A stretch of 8,908 nucleotides of DNA, from the NCBI GenBank assembly GCA_026197195.1, contig JAPHUG010000161.1, positions 1-8,908 on the forward strand, in the 5' to 3' direction. The stretch comes from Sedimenticola sp. GTDB lineage: Bacteria > Pseudomonadota > Gammaproteobacteria > Chromatiales > Chromatiaceae. Within the stretch, counting starts at the first letter, position 1; every line of letters begins with the position of its first letter. Positions 1 through 5,792 of the stretch are shown here, one piece after another. The notes beneath the pieces are model-generated. The model was not told the origin of the DNA, searched no databases, and saw only the letters and a list, made by a program, of their open reading frames with translations. The position numbers and the translations under genes were made by a program.

Positions 1-335
1 GACGTGGTTTCCACCCCCTTGTGGCGACGCCCAAGAATACGCACAACCTGTTTATCCAGGTCTTCGGTCTCCAATGAATAGAGCGACTTACGGCTCAAAT
101 CCCGCAATGTTTTAACGGTGGGGATCACCTTGTGGCCTCGCGCTTCAGCCAGTAAAGAACAGTAATAGCCTTCACCCAGATATTTTTGCGAGCGACAGAG
201 ATTAACAATGCGCAAACCACGCTTTTGTTGCCAGACAGGGTCTTTCAGATACTCGGCGGCCGTCACTACCGGATAGCCATTAAGCAATCCTTTCTTGTGA
301 CTCGCCTTTTCAACCAGCAGCAGATGCTCAGTCAT
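1..335 (-). CDS. RimK-family ATP-grasp ligase, N-terminal RLAN domain (partial)
   Basis: Reading leftwards from an ATG at 335-333, the frame stays open to the window edge and gives about 111 residues. They begin MTEHLLLVEK and include PVVTAAEYL, RGLRIVNLCRS, YLGEGYYCSLLAEARGHKV and DLSRKSLY. I recognise these as the RLAN domain that precedes the ATP-grasp ligase domain in a branch of RimK-like proteins. The ATP-grasp domain lies outside the window, so catalysis cannot be checked. Family knowledge: RimK-like enzymes join amino acids, often glutamate, to a carboxyl group on a protein or peptide using ATP. The substrate of the RLAN branch is not known to me. The start overlaps the stop of the upstream GNAT/peptidase gene by 8 bases and has only a weak GGTGG ribosome site, so translational coupling is likely. 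It should not be called rimK proper, since the S6-modifying enzyme lacks this N-terminal domain. Confidence 0.88.
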   Translation of the reverse strand, partial: MTEHLLLVEKASHKKGLLNGYPVVTAAEYLKDPVWQQKRGLRIVNLCRSQKYLGEGYYCSLLAEARGHKVIPTVKTLRDLSRKSLYSLETEDLDKQVVRILGRRHKGVETT

Positions 336-1449
336 GATAGAGCACCACCATCGCCTGCAGTCCTACGCGTCCATAACGTGCCATTGTTTCAAATTTCTCC
401 TTCAAAATAGGCATGTGTATTGAATCAATCAGTGTTTCACCTTCATCCCGGTCAACAAAGGGATCATTTACATAGATAAAGCTGTCATCGGAACCGGTTA
501 CGACAACCCAGTGAGGAACCCGTGCCTTATAGATCTGCCACGAACTGATAAGTACCAATGGAACGCCCTTTCGCTGCAGGCACTCATCAATCTCTTTGGC
601 GCTGACGCCAGACGGGTTAATTGGGACACCTAACGCCTGCAGCTGTTCATACATATCTTCCTGAACCAACCGCATCACCTCTTTTTTATGATCACTACGA
701 ACCGAGTCACCCAGATGAGTCCCCTCGCCTGTGATATAAACATCCACACCGAACCCTCTGTTCACTGCAGCCAACGCCAGGCCATAGGGCCCACAGCCCC
801 CATGCCCCGATGTCATGAAAATCGTGGTCGCTTCTCGCCATAACCGCAATTCCAAGCGACGAGAGAATATGACCTCCGGCTGTAGCGCCTTCATCGCCAT
901 CATTAACGATGCCGCACCACAGGTAAATTCAAGACTTTGCTCGTAGTAAGGAACTGCGGTGAGTTCTGGATGGAGATCGGGTGCCAGTGATTTTTCTAGC
1001 CGCCAGGCATCCATGTGATCTTCATAGTAGTCCAGGCACTCACCCAGACGTCGGTAACCCAGCGACTCATACAGGCGTATGGCCGATCGATTATCCTTAC
1101 GCACCTCCAGCCGCAAATAGGCACGATGATGTGACCAGGCCGTTGATTCAGCGGCCTTCATTAAATCGTGACCAATCCCCCGGTTTCTGGCACGGGGACT
1201 CACGGCAATGGAGTAGAGACGGGCCACCGATGTGGCCCGGGAAAACAGTAGAACGACATCACCCAATGCAGCCCCATGTTCTTCTGCAATCAGGATGGCA
1301 GCATTACCTTTTTTTAGCAGGTAACGAAACTGCCGGGGTGAAATACGATCGGCATCGAAACAGTGCTCTTCAAGTTCGATCAACCTGGCCAAGTCATCTG
1401 GCTGTGCATCCCGTATAATCAAACCTGATGCGCCGGCATCATCTGTCAT
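328..1449 (-). CDS. Fused GNAT N-acetyltransferase / C39-like cysteine peptidase
   Basis: A 373-residue two-domain protein. Residues about 9-150 are a RimI-like GNAT domain. IAVSPRARNRGIGHDLM (81-97) holds the acetyl-CoA-binding RxxGxG loop, and LEVRKDNRSAIRLYESLGY (114-132) is the usual C-terminal GNAT motif. Residues about 165-373 are a C39-like papain-fold peptidase. Gln171 and Cys177 (EQSLEFTCGAAS) keep the papain-type spacing of six residues, GHGGCGPYG follows at 215-223, and His313 (VPHWVVVTG) and Asp329 (YVNDPF) complete a plausible triad. Known of the family: this fusion is found beside RLAN-RimK genes and is usually annotated GNAT family N-acetyltransferase/peptidase C39 family protein. 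Its physiological substrate is unknown to me. No signal peptide or membrane segment is visible, so it is probably cytosolic. It overlaps the RMD1 gene by 4 bases (ATGA) upstream and the RimK-like gene by 8 downstream. Both active sites look intact, which suggests that it adds or trims a group on the ligase product. Confidence 0.9.
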   Translation of the reverse strand: MTDDAGASGLIIRDAQPDDLARLIELEEHCFDADRISPRQFRYLLKKGNAAILIAEEHGAALGDVVLLFSRATSVARLYSIAVSPRARNRGIGHDLMKAAESTAWSHHRAYLRLEVRKDNRSAIRLYESLGYRRLGECLDYYEDHMDAWRLEKSLAPDLHPELTAVPYYEQSLEFTCGAASLMMAMKALQPEVIFSRRLELRLWREATTIFMTSGHGGCGPYGLALAAVNRGFGVDVYITGEGTHLGDSVRSDHKKEVMRLVQEDMYEQLQALGVPINPSGVSAKEIDECLQRKGVPLVLISSWQIYKARVPHWVVVTGSDDSFIYVNDPFVDRDEGETLIDSIHMPILKEKFETMARYGRVGLQAMVVLYHD

Positions 1450-2234
1450 GTCGAGTGCCTGAAGAAGAGTTCATAGAGTGTCAAAATAATCTCTATAACA
1501 ATAAGGATAACAATATACCACTCAACTCGAAGCGTACGTTTGTCCGACATCAGACCAAGCAGCGTCTCCGCGGTGCCACTGATCAGGTCGAGCTTACGCT
1601 CAAGCACCAACTGGCGCTCAGCAATTTCGTATTCATTTTCAAGCCGCTTCCAAAGTCGTTCCAGTTCAGGGTGATCCCACAGCACATCCGGCTTCTCACC
1701 CACCTGGGCGCGCGCCACCATACCGTGCTGAATATGCAGTATTTCACCCACATGACATAACAGGTCATGCACCTGCCTGGGTAGACGCCCACCAGCCTGC
1801 ATACGCTGAGCCAGTGGTTCAATACGATCAAATGCACCCGTAGCCTGCTGCTCATAATAATCCAGCACCAGGCTCTTACTTAGAATATCAGCCACAATCT
1901 GAAGCACAGGCACTTCAGCAGCGGGCAGGATCAACTTGCCGGCCTGCATCTGTTCTGCGGAATCAGGCGTCACCTCAATATCGAGGCATTCAACGATAGG
2001 AGATCCAAAGGGATCCGTAATGAAGGGGTTTATCTGAAGCAGAAAGTCGGCCTCTGCGGAAGCAGGCACATTGAACAGCACCACCACACCAAAACGAAAC
2101 AGTACCGCATAGCCTCCGCCTGCCACTTCAATCGTTGTGGGCTCACGGGAAAGAAGTTTCAGTTGGGTCAGGCGTCGAAGTTCGATACCCAACCCAACTA
2201 ATAGCGAACGGACTTTTGTAGTGGATAACAGCAT
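1446..2234 (-). CDS. RMD1 / DUF155 family protein with C-terminal membrane anchor
   Basis: A protein of 262 residues from the chosen ATG. The family core is plain: AVLFRFGVVVLFNV near the N-terminus, then VLDYYEQQ, then DHPELERLWKRLENEYEIAERQLVLERKLDLISGTAETL in overlapping helical stretches. A single membrane helix follows at about 239-258 (VEWYIVILIVIEIILTLYELFF region), with a short basic tail. This matches the bacterial DUF155 group, related to yeast RMD1 and mitochondrial RMND1. The eukaryotic members support mitochondrial translation; the bacterial role is not known to me. Start choice: an in-frame GTG at 2285 would add 17 residues but has no ribosome site, while ATG 2234 follows GAGAG at 8 bases. 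The last codon overlaps the GNAT/peptidase start (ATGA). It is the first long gene of the minus-strand cluster and may place it at the membrane. Confidence 0.88.
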   Translation of the reverse strand: MLLSTTKVRSLLVGLGIELRRLTQLKLLSREPTTIEVAGGGYAVLFRFGVVVLFNVPASAEADFLLQINPFITDPFGSPIVECLDIEVTPDSAEQMQAGKLILPAAEVPVLQIVADILSKSLVLDYYEQQATGAFDRIEPLAQRMQAGGRLPRQVHDLLCHVGEILHIQHGMVARAQVGEKPDVLWDHPELERLWKRLENEYEIAERQLVLERKLDLISGTAETLLGLMSDKRTLRVEWYIVILIVIEIILTLYELFFRHST

Positions 2235-2291
2235 GAAACCATCTCTCAGTAAACAAAGGGTAAAGTGTGCGGCGAGATAGATCACCGTCTA

Positions 2292-2308
2292 TGAAAACCA
2301 GGTTTTCA
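2292..2308. repeat. Perfect 17-base palindrome upstream of the RMD1 gene
   Basis: TGAAAACCAGGTTTTCA reads as two 8-base arms around a single central base. It lies 58 bases before the ATG of the RMD1-like gene and just outside its alternative GTG start. It is a possible operator. A one-base loop makes it a poor RNA hairpin, and no U-tract follows on either strand, so a terminator is unlikely. Which protein binds it, if any, cannot be told. Confidence 0.45.
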
Positions 2309-2381
2309 GTCTGTTACTGAGTAGAGGGCCTCCTCACCAAGTCTAAATACGAACGTTATACAAGATCACACTGCTGAAAAC

Positions 2382-2555
2382 TTAGTATGAACTGTAATCC
2401 TTTCGATCTCGTCTTGGACGGTTCCGACTCCGGCTACGAGGCACATCATAATCATCCGTACGGCTAGTTCGGCGATCGTTATAATTACGTGACTGCGAAC
2501 GAAAACTGAGTTCTTCAAACTCATCCGCCAATTCATTGCGAAGCCTTCTGCCCAC
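2382..2555 (-). CDS. Small Arg-rich SR-like protein (57 aa), unrecognised
   Basis: A short frame runs from GTG at 2555-2553 to TAA at 2384-2382. The Shine-Dalgarno is AGGAG (2568-2564), eight bases before the GTG, and an in-frame TAA closes the frame just upstream, which fixes the start. The protein begins MGRRLRNELADEFEELSF, a short charged helix-like stretch with an acidic patch at 8-15. It ends in a disordered-looking tail, PRSRSRNRPRRDRKDY from 39 on. Arginine makes up 15 of 57 residues, with 11 acidic residues and Tyr at 25, 36, 54 and 57. There is no signal peptide or membrane helix. The tail suggests nucleic-acid or ribosome contact, or a target of modification. I do not recognise the family. 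It lies on the same strand as the RMD1 / GNAT-C39 / RimK genes, 147 bases upstream. A longer frame (2366-2770) covers the same DNA but has an unconvincing protein and no ribosome site. Confidence 0.62.
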   Translation of the reverse strand: MGRRLRNELADEFEELSFRSQSRNYNDRRTSRTDDYDVPRSRSRNRPRRDRKDYSSY

Positions 2556-2606
2556 TTTTTATACTCCTGGCCCTGTTGGGCACGTGATGGAAAATGCGGC
2601 GACAGA

Positions 2607-2643
2607 TTTATACCAACCGAGAGAGAAGATAAAACAAAATTAT
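2607..2643 (-). promoter_or_regulatory. Candidate extended -10 promoter for the small SR-like gene
   Basis: On the minus strand, TATAAA (2612-2607) is preceded directly by TGG, giving an extended -10 of the form TGnTATAAA. A -35 is weak: TTGTTT lies 19 bases upstream. Transcription would start near 2600, about 45 bases before the GTG at 2555. The AT-rich palindrome at 2634-2648 sits over the -35 area. Confidence 0.4.
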
Positions 2644-2648
2644 TTTGT
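2634..2648. repeat. Perfect 15-base palindrome in the divergent gltA upstream region
   Basis: ACAAAATTATTTTGT has two 7-base arms around one central T. It lies between the small minus-strand gene and citrate synthase, at the -35 area of the candidate minus-strand promoter and 135 bases before the gltA start. A regulator bound here could act on both directions. The binding protein is unknown. Confidence 0.4.
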
Positions 2649-2713
2649 CGGAACAAGCAATATTTTTTGTTAAGAAAAGGCTTTCTGAGGGACGCTTTCA
2701 GCCTCACCATTAA

Positions 2714-2740
2714 GCTCGCTAACGCCACCTTCTGGCGAGC
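2714..2740 (+). promoter_or_regulatory. Hairpin in the citrate synthase leader
   Basis: GCTCGC (2714-2719) pairs with GCGAGC (2735-2740), and CCA (2725-2727) extends the stem with TGG (2733-2735 region) around a CCTTC loop, leaving TAACG bulged. The stem ends 42 bases before the gltA start codon, clear of the GGGAG ribosome site at about 2771-2775. It may be a leader fold or a chance inverted repeat. Confidence 0.3.
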
Positions 2741-2782
2741 ACAAAATCCACCCTTACCTACCGACACCAAAGGGAGTCAACC

Positions 2783-4075
2783 ATGTCTGAAAGTGCAACA
2801 CTAAACGTCCAGGGAAAGGAATATGAACTACCCCTGATCTTTGGAACAGAAGGTGACAATGCTATTGATATTAGAAACTTGCGGAGAGACAGCGGGCTGA
2901 TTACCTTCGACCCTGGTCTGGGCAATACCGGCAGCTGCCAGAGCGACATCACCTTTATTGATGGTGACAAAGGCATTCTTCGCTATCGTGGTATCCCGCT
3001 GGAGGCGTTTCAGGACAACCCCAATTTTGTTGAAGTGGCACTGGCCTTGATCTTTGGCGAGCTGCCCAATAAAGAGCAGTATGCTCAATTCAGTGCCAGT
3101 CTGACAAAGAATGCCAATCTTGATGAAGACATGAAGCATCACTTTGCCGGCTTCCCGCGCTCGGCTCCACCGATGGCGGTGCTCTCGGCCATGATCTCAA
3201 CCCTCTCCTGCTTTCATCCAGAATTCCTGGAGTTGGAGGATGAAACGCAGTTTGCTCGTGCTGCTGCCCGCCTGATCAGTAAGGTGAGAACACTGGCAGC
3301 CTATGCCTACAGGCGGTCACTGGGCCTGCCCTATAACTACCCTGACCCCTCTTTGCCCTATGTCTCCAATTTTCTGCATATGATGTTTTCAGAACCTTAC
3401 AAACAGTACACCATCGAAGATGAGGTTCTAACTGCACTGAACCTGGTACTCATACTACATGCCGATCATGAGCAGAACTGTAGTACGTCAACCGTACGCA
3501 TGGTTGGTTCCAGTGGTGCCAACCTGTTTGCCTCTTGTGCAGCGGGTGTCAGCGCCCTCTGGGGACCGCTACACGGCGGTGCCAACATGGCCGTCATCGA
3601 TATGTTAGAAGCCATTCATAACGGGAACATGACACCCGAAGCGTATGTTGAGCTGGCAAAGAATAAAGAGAGCTCAGTCAAACTGATGGGCTTTGGACAC
3701 CGGGTCTATCGAAACTTTGATCCCCGTGCCACTATCCTACGTGATGTTTGTGAAAAGCTGCTGAATAAACTCGGCATCAACGACCCGCTACTGGAAATTG
3801 CAAAAAGGCTTGAAGCCATTGCCCTTAGCGACAGCTACTTTATTGAACGGAAGCTCTATCCAAATGTCGATTTCTACAGTGGCATCATCCTACGCGCCAT
3901 TGGTATACCCACCAGCATGTTTACCGTCATTTTCGCCATCGGAAGACTACCGGGCTGGATCGCCCACTGGTATGAACAACACAGTCAGGATGAGGGAAAA
4001 ATATGGCGACCCCGCCAAGTGTATACCGGCAACCAAACCACCCCGTTTACCCTACGGTCTGACAGAGGCTGGTAG
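2783..4075 (+). CDS. gltA: Citrate synthase, type II (GltA)
   Basis: A complete 430-residue citrate synthase, the usual length for the proteobacterial hexameric type. It condenses acetyl-CoA with oxaloacetate to citrate, the entry step of the TCA cycle, in the cytosol. The catalytic residues are all present: His264 in GPLHGGAN (261-268), His306 in MGFGHRVYRNFDPRA (302-316) and Asp363 in PNVDFYSG (360-367). HADHEQNCSTSTVRM (226-240) and the C-terminal KIWRPRQVYTG also match. The extra N-terminal beta-rich region (about 1-50, ELPLIFGTEGDNAIDI) marks the type II form, in which NADH inhibition is common; that regulation is inferred from family membership only. ATG 2783 follows GGGAG at a spacing of seven. 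The gene stands alone, divergent from the small SR-like gene, and is followed by a 13-bp stem-loop. Confidence 0.97.
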   Translation: MSESATLNVQGKEYELPLIFGTEGDNAIDIRNLRRDSGLITFDPGLGNTGSCQSDITFIDGDKGILRYRGIPLEAFQDNPNFVEVALALIFGELPNKEQYAQFSASLTKNANLDEDMKHHFAGFPRSAPPMAVLSAMISTLSCFHPEFLELEDETQFARAAARLISKVRTLAAYAYRRSLGLPYNYPDPSLPYVSNFLHMMFSEPYKQYTIEDEVLTALNLVLILHADHEQNCSTSTVRMVGSSGANLFASCAAGVSALWGPLHGGANMAVIDMLEAIHNGNMTPEAYVELAKNKESSVKLMGFGHRVYRNFDPRATILRDVCEKLLNKLGINDPLLEIAKRLEAIALSDSYFIERKLYPNVDFYSGIILRAIGIPTSMFTVIFAIGRLPGWIAHWYEQHSQDEGKIWRPRQVYTGNQTTPFTLRSDRGW

Positions 4076-4096
4076 CTTACTCTTATGACATTACGC

Positions 4097-4137
4097 TAAT
4101 AGTTCACCGGGCCGACCATGCGCACGGTGGACTATTA
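4097..4137 (+). terminator. Long stem-loop after gltA, no U-tract
   Basis: TAATAGTTCACCG (4097-4109) pairs with CGGTGGACTATTA (4125-4137) over 13 positions with one G-U, around a 15-base loop. It begins 22 bases after the gltA stop. The following bases are GAACACCAG, so it is not a standard intrinsic terminator. It may protect the 3' end of the mRNA, act with Rho, or be a protein-binding inverted repeat. Confidence 0.45.
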
Positions 4138-4291
4138 GAACACCAGCAACCGGGTCTTATGTGCGCAATCTGACACGCTAAAAAGCAGGGTATTCCTGAC
4201 ACCGGTCCACCACAACACAGCTCAAATCATGATTGTTATTTTTGATCGTCACGACAACAAACATTATCTCGCTTTAAACAAAACAATCCCC

Positions 4292-4315
4292 TATAAATAG
4301 CCCGCGGCTGAGCCG
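4292..4315 (+). promoter_or_regulatory. Candidate -10 with GC-rich discriminator
   Basis: TATAAA at 4292-4297 is followed by TAGCCCGCGG, a GC-rich discriminator of the type seen at stringently controlled promoters. No good -35 is found 16-18 bases upstream, which limits confidence. It would give a leader of about 110 bases for the small exported protein gene. Confidence 0.25.
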
Positions 4316-4349
4316 AAACCCTATTCGCCAGCACGCACCCAATCCCTAC

Positions 4350-4371
4350 CTGGCTGATATCAATCGGCCAG
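4350..4371 (+). promoter_or_regulatory. Leader hairpin before the small exported protein gene
   Basis: CTGGCTGAT (4350-4358) pairs with ATCGGCCAG (4363-4371), nine pairs with one G-U, closing a four-base loop. It lies 30 bases before the GAGGA ribosome site. A T-rich run (CTATTTTTA, from about 4383) follows 11 bases later, too far for an ordinary terminator. It may be a leader structure. Confidence 0.35.
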
Positions 4372-4415
4372 ATGAAAAGGAACTATTTTTAATTGCACAC
4401 TGAGGAATGCTGTGT

Positions 4416-4634
4416 ATGAAAAAAGCACCGTTTTACAGCCTGCTGGTTTTACTTCTTTCCATTTTTGCCAGCAGCAGCGTAATTGCAGATAACCATGGCC
4501 AATCGGATGAAGAGCGCTGCAAAGCCTACGCCAAAGAAGATGCGGTACCTGCCGATGAAATGGCTGACTTCATGAAAGATTGCCTGGACTCTATCAAGAG
4601 TGAAAGTGAAGAGAAAAAAGACAAAGACTCATAA
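4416..4634 (+). CDS. Small exported two-cysteine protein
   Basis: A protein of 72 residues with a clear Sec signal peptide: MKK, a hydrophobic core (FYSLLVLLLSIFASSS), then VIA before a likely cut after residue 24, leaving a mature part of about 48 residues in the periplasm. The mature part is highly charged, with just two cysteines, Cys35 and Cys56 (ERCKAYAKEDAVPADEM, then FMKDCLDS), fit for one disulfide across a helical hairpin, and an acidic/lysine-rich tail (SESEEKKDKDS). The C-x-A ... FM-x-x-CL pattern recalls PsiF-like repeats, but I cannot confirm the family. An ATG at 4407 in frame would add three residues. It is rejected because GAGGA (4402-4406) abuts it, whereas ATG 4416 has a nine-base spacing. 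It is a single gene closed by a strong terminator. Function unknown. Confidence 0.8.
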   Translation: MKKAPFYSLLVLLLSIFASSSVIADNHGQSDEERCKAYAKEDAVPADEMADFMKDCLDSIKSESEEKKDKDS

Positions 4635-4664
4635 TTCTGAATCGCTCTTAACTACGCTCTGAAT

Positions 4665-4700
4665 GACCCGAACGCCCTCAAACAGGGCGTTCGGTCTTTA
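4665..4700 (+). terminator. Intrinsic terminator of the small exported protein gene
   Basis: CCGAACGCCCT (4668-4678) and AGGGCGTTCGG (4684-4694) form a perfect 11-bp GC-rich stem with a CAAAC loop. GA and TC extend it past one bulged C, and it runs into TCTTTA. It begins 31 bases after the stop codon. The stem is strong, though the T-run is short. Confidence 0.85.
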
Positions 4701-4718
4701 TGCTCTGAAAACGCCTTA

Positions 4719-4747
4719 TTGAAAGAGCTCTCCTCCTTACATAAGAC
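4719..4747 (+). promoter_or_regulatory. Candidate sigma70 promoter for dusA-cupin
   Basis: TTGAAA (4719-4724) fits the -35 consensus at five of six positions. A 17-base spacer leads to TAAGAC (4742-4747), a weak -10. It lies between the upstream terminator and dusA, where a promoter is expected. Confidence 0.35.
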
Positions 4748-4782
4748 ACACAACAGGGCTGAATTGGGCAAGAAGCGGAAAA

Positions 4783-4827
4783 ATGGCTAACATAGCGGTT
4801 TCCACTAATGCACCAGCCTGGCCATGA
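4783..4827 (+). CDS. Possible 14-codon leader peptide coupled to dusA
   Basis: ATG at 4783 opens a frame for [14 protein letters not shown] whose TGA (4825-4827) overlaps the dusA ATG at 4824 as ATGA. A purine-rich stretch (GAAGCGGAA) precedes it. dusA itself has no visible Shine-Dalgarno, so ribosomes finishing this peptide could restart on dusA. The peptide itself is unlikely to matter. The evidence is positional only. Confidence 0.3.
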   Translation: MANIAVSTNAPAWP

Positions 4828-5792
4828 TCAACCGCACACTCTCCATCGCCCCCATGCTCGATTGGACCGACCGCTACTGCCGGTACTTTCTGCGCCTGAT
4901 ATCCAAACATACCCTGCTCTATACTGAAATGGTGACGACGGGTGCTCTGTTGCACGGCGACCAGCATCGGCATCTGGATTTTGATCCCCTTGAGCATCCG
5001 GTTGCTCTACAGCTTGGTGGAAGCAACCCGTCCGACCTGGCGGCCTGCGCTAAACTGGCTGAACAGTGGGGCTATGACGAGGTGAACCTGAATGTCGGTT
5101 GCCCGTCAGATCGAGTGCAATCCGGTATGTTCGGTGCCTGCTTGATGGCCGCACCACAAGTGGTGGCAGAGGGCGTGGCGGCCATGCGTGATGCCACATC
5201 GCTGCCGGTGACCGTCAAACACCGTATTGGCATTGATGATCTGGACAGCTATGAGGCACTGGTTAATTTTGTCTCGACCGTGAGTGAGGCTGGTTGCAGC
5301 ACCTTTATCATTCATGCCCGCAAGGCTTGGTTGAGCGGCTTGAGCCCGAAAGAGAACAGGGAGATCCCTCCGCTGCGCTATGACGTCGTGCATCAAATCA
5401 AACAGGATTTTCCCCATCTTGAGATCATTATCAATGGCGGAATCACCACGCTGGAGCAGGCCCAGGAGCAGTTGGAGCATGTCGATGGGGTGATGATCGG
5501 TCGTGAGGCCTATCAAAATCCCTGGCTATTGGCGGAGGCCGACCGGCTCTTCTACGGCGATGACCACCCCATTCCCAGCCGCCATCAGATTATTGAACAG
5601 CTAATGCCCTTCGCTGAGGCGCAACATGCCAAGGGCGCGCCGGTTAATCGGATCAGCCGCCACATCCTGGGACTGTTTCAGGGCCAACCTCGCGCCCGCT
5701 CCTGGCGCCGCCATATCAGCGAAAATGCCCATCGGGCCGGGGCCACACCTGACGTCATACGGGAAGCGGCTCAGCGAGTACCCCAACAGTGA
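4824..5792 (+). CDS. dusA: tRNA-dihydrouridine(20/20a) synthase DusA
   Basis: A 322-residue FMN enzyme that reduces uridine 20/20a in the tRNA D-loop to dihydrouridine using NADPH. The start of the TIM barrel shows the FMN-binding [18 protein letters not shown] (7-24). DusA-specific signatures follow: [15 protein letters not shown] (31-45), [10 protein letters not shown] (60-69), [14 protein letters not shown] (88-101) with catalytic Cys93, [11 protein letters not shown] (129-139), [21 protein letters not shown] (within 164-184) and [13 protein letters not shown] (222-234). The C-terminal helical part is the tRNA-binding domain. Length is normal. The start is well bounded: an in-frame TAA at 4806-4808 leaves ATG 4824 as the only ATG, though no ribosome site precedes it. 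It overlaps the downstream cupin gene by four bases (GTGA) and probably shares its transcript. Confidence 0.96.
   Translation: MINRTLSIAPMLDWTDRYCRYFLRLISKHTLLYTEMVTTGALLHGDQHRHLDFDPLEHPVALQLGGSNPSDLAACAKLAEQWGYDEVNLNVGCPSDRVQSGMFGACLMAAPQVVAEGVAAMRDATSLPVTVKHRIGIDDLDSYEALVNFVSTVSEAGCSTFIIHARKAWLSGLSPKENREIPPLRYDVVHQIKQDFPHLEIIINGGITTLEQAQEQLEHVDGVMIGREAYQNPWLLAEADRLFYGDDHPIPSRHQIIEQLMPFAEAQHAKGAPVNRISRHILGLFQGQPRARSWRRHISENAHRAGATPDVIREAAQRVPQQ

Larger units (their letters stand above)
4138..4415. other. Non-coding stretch between gltA hairpin and the small exported protein gene
   Basis: No convincing gene on either strand; the few start codons run into stops within a few residues. It holds a short palindrome AATCATGATT (4225-4234), a -10-like TATAAA (4292-4297) followed by a GC-rich stretch with the small inverted repeat CGGCTGAGCCG (4305-4315), and a 9-bp hairpin at 4350-4371. 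It is probably the promoter and long leader of the downstream gene. Confidence 0.5.

Noticed and set aside
981..1418. Long plus-strand frame inside the GNAT/peptidase gene
   Set aside because: It lies opposite a gene with clear catalytic motifs, and its protein (many Pro, His, Trp) looks like an antisense shadow.
2232..2285. GTG 2285 as the start of the RMD1 gene
   Set aside because: No ribosome site upstream, and the added 17 residues do not resemble the family; ATG 2234 has GAGAG at eight bases.
2366..2770. Open frame of 134 codons on the minus strand upstream of the RMD1 gene
   Set aside because: No ribosome site, no family resemblance and patchy composition. The well-initiated 57-residue frame in another phase explains the coding-like signal.
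4225..4234. AATCATGATT palindrome in the gltA downstream region
   Set aside because: Ten bases only, with no promoter element nearby; compatible with chance.
5106..5516. Minus-strand frame opposite dusA
   Set aside because: Antisense shadow of a well-conserved enzyme; no ribosome site or recognisable motif.
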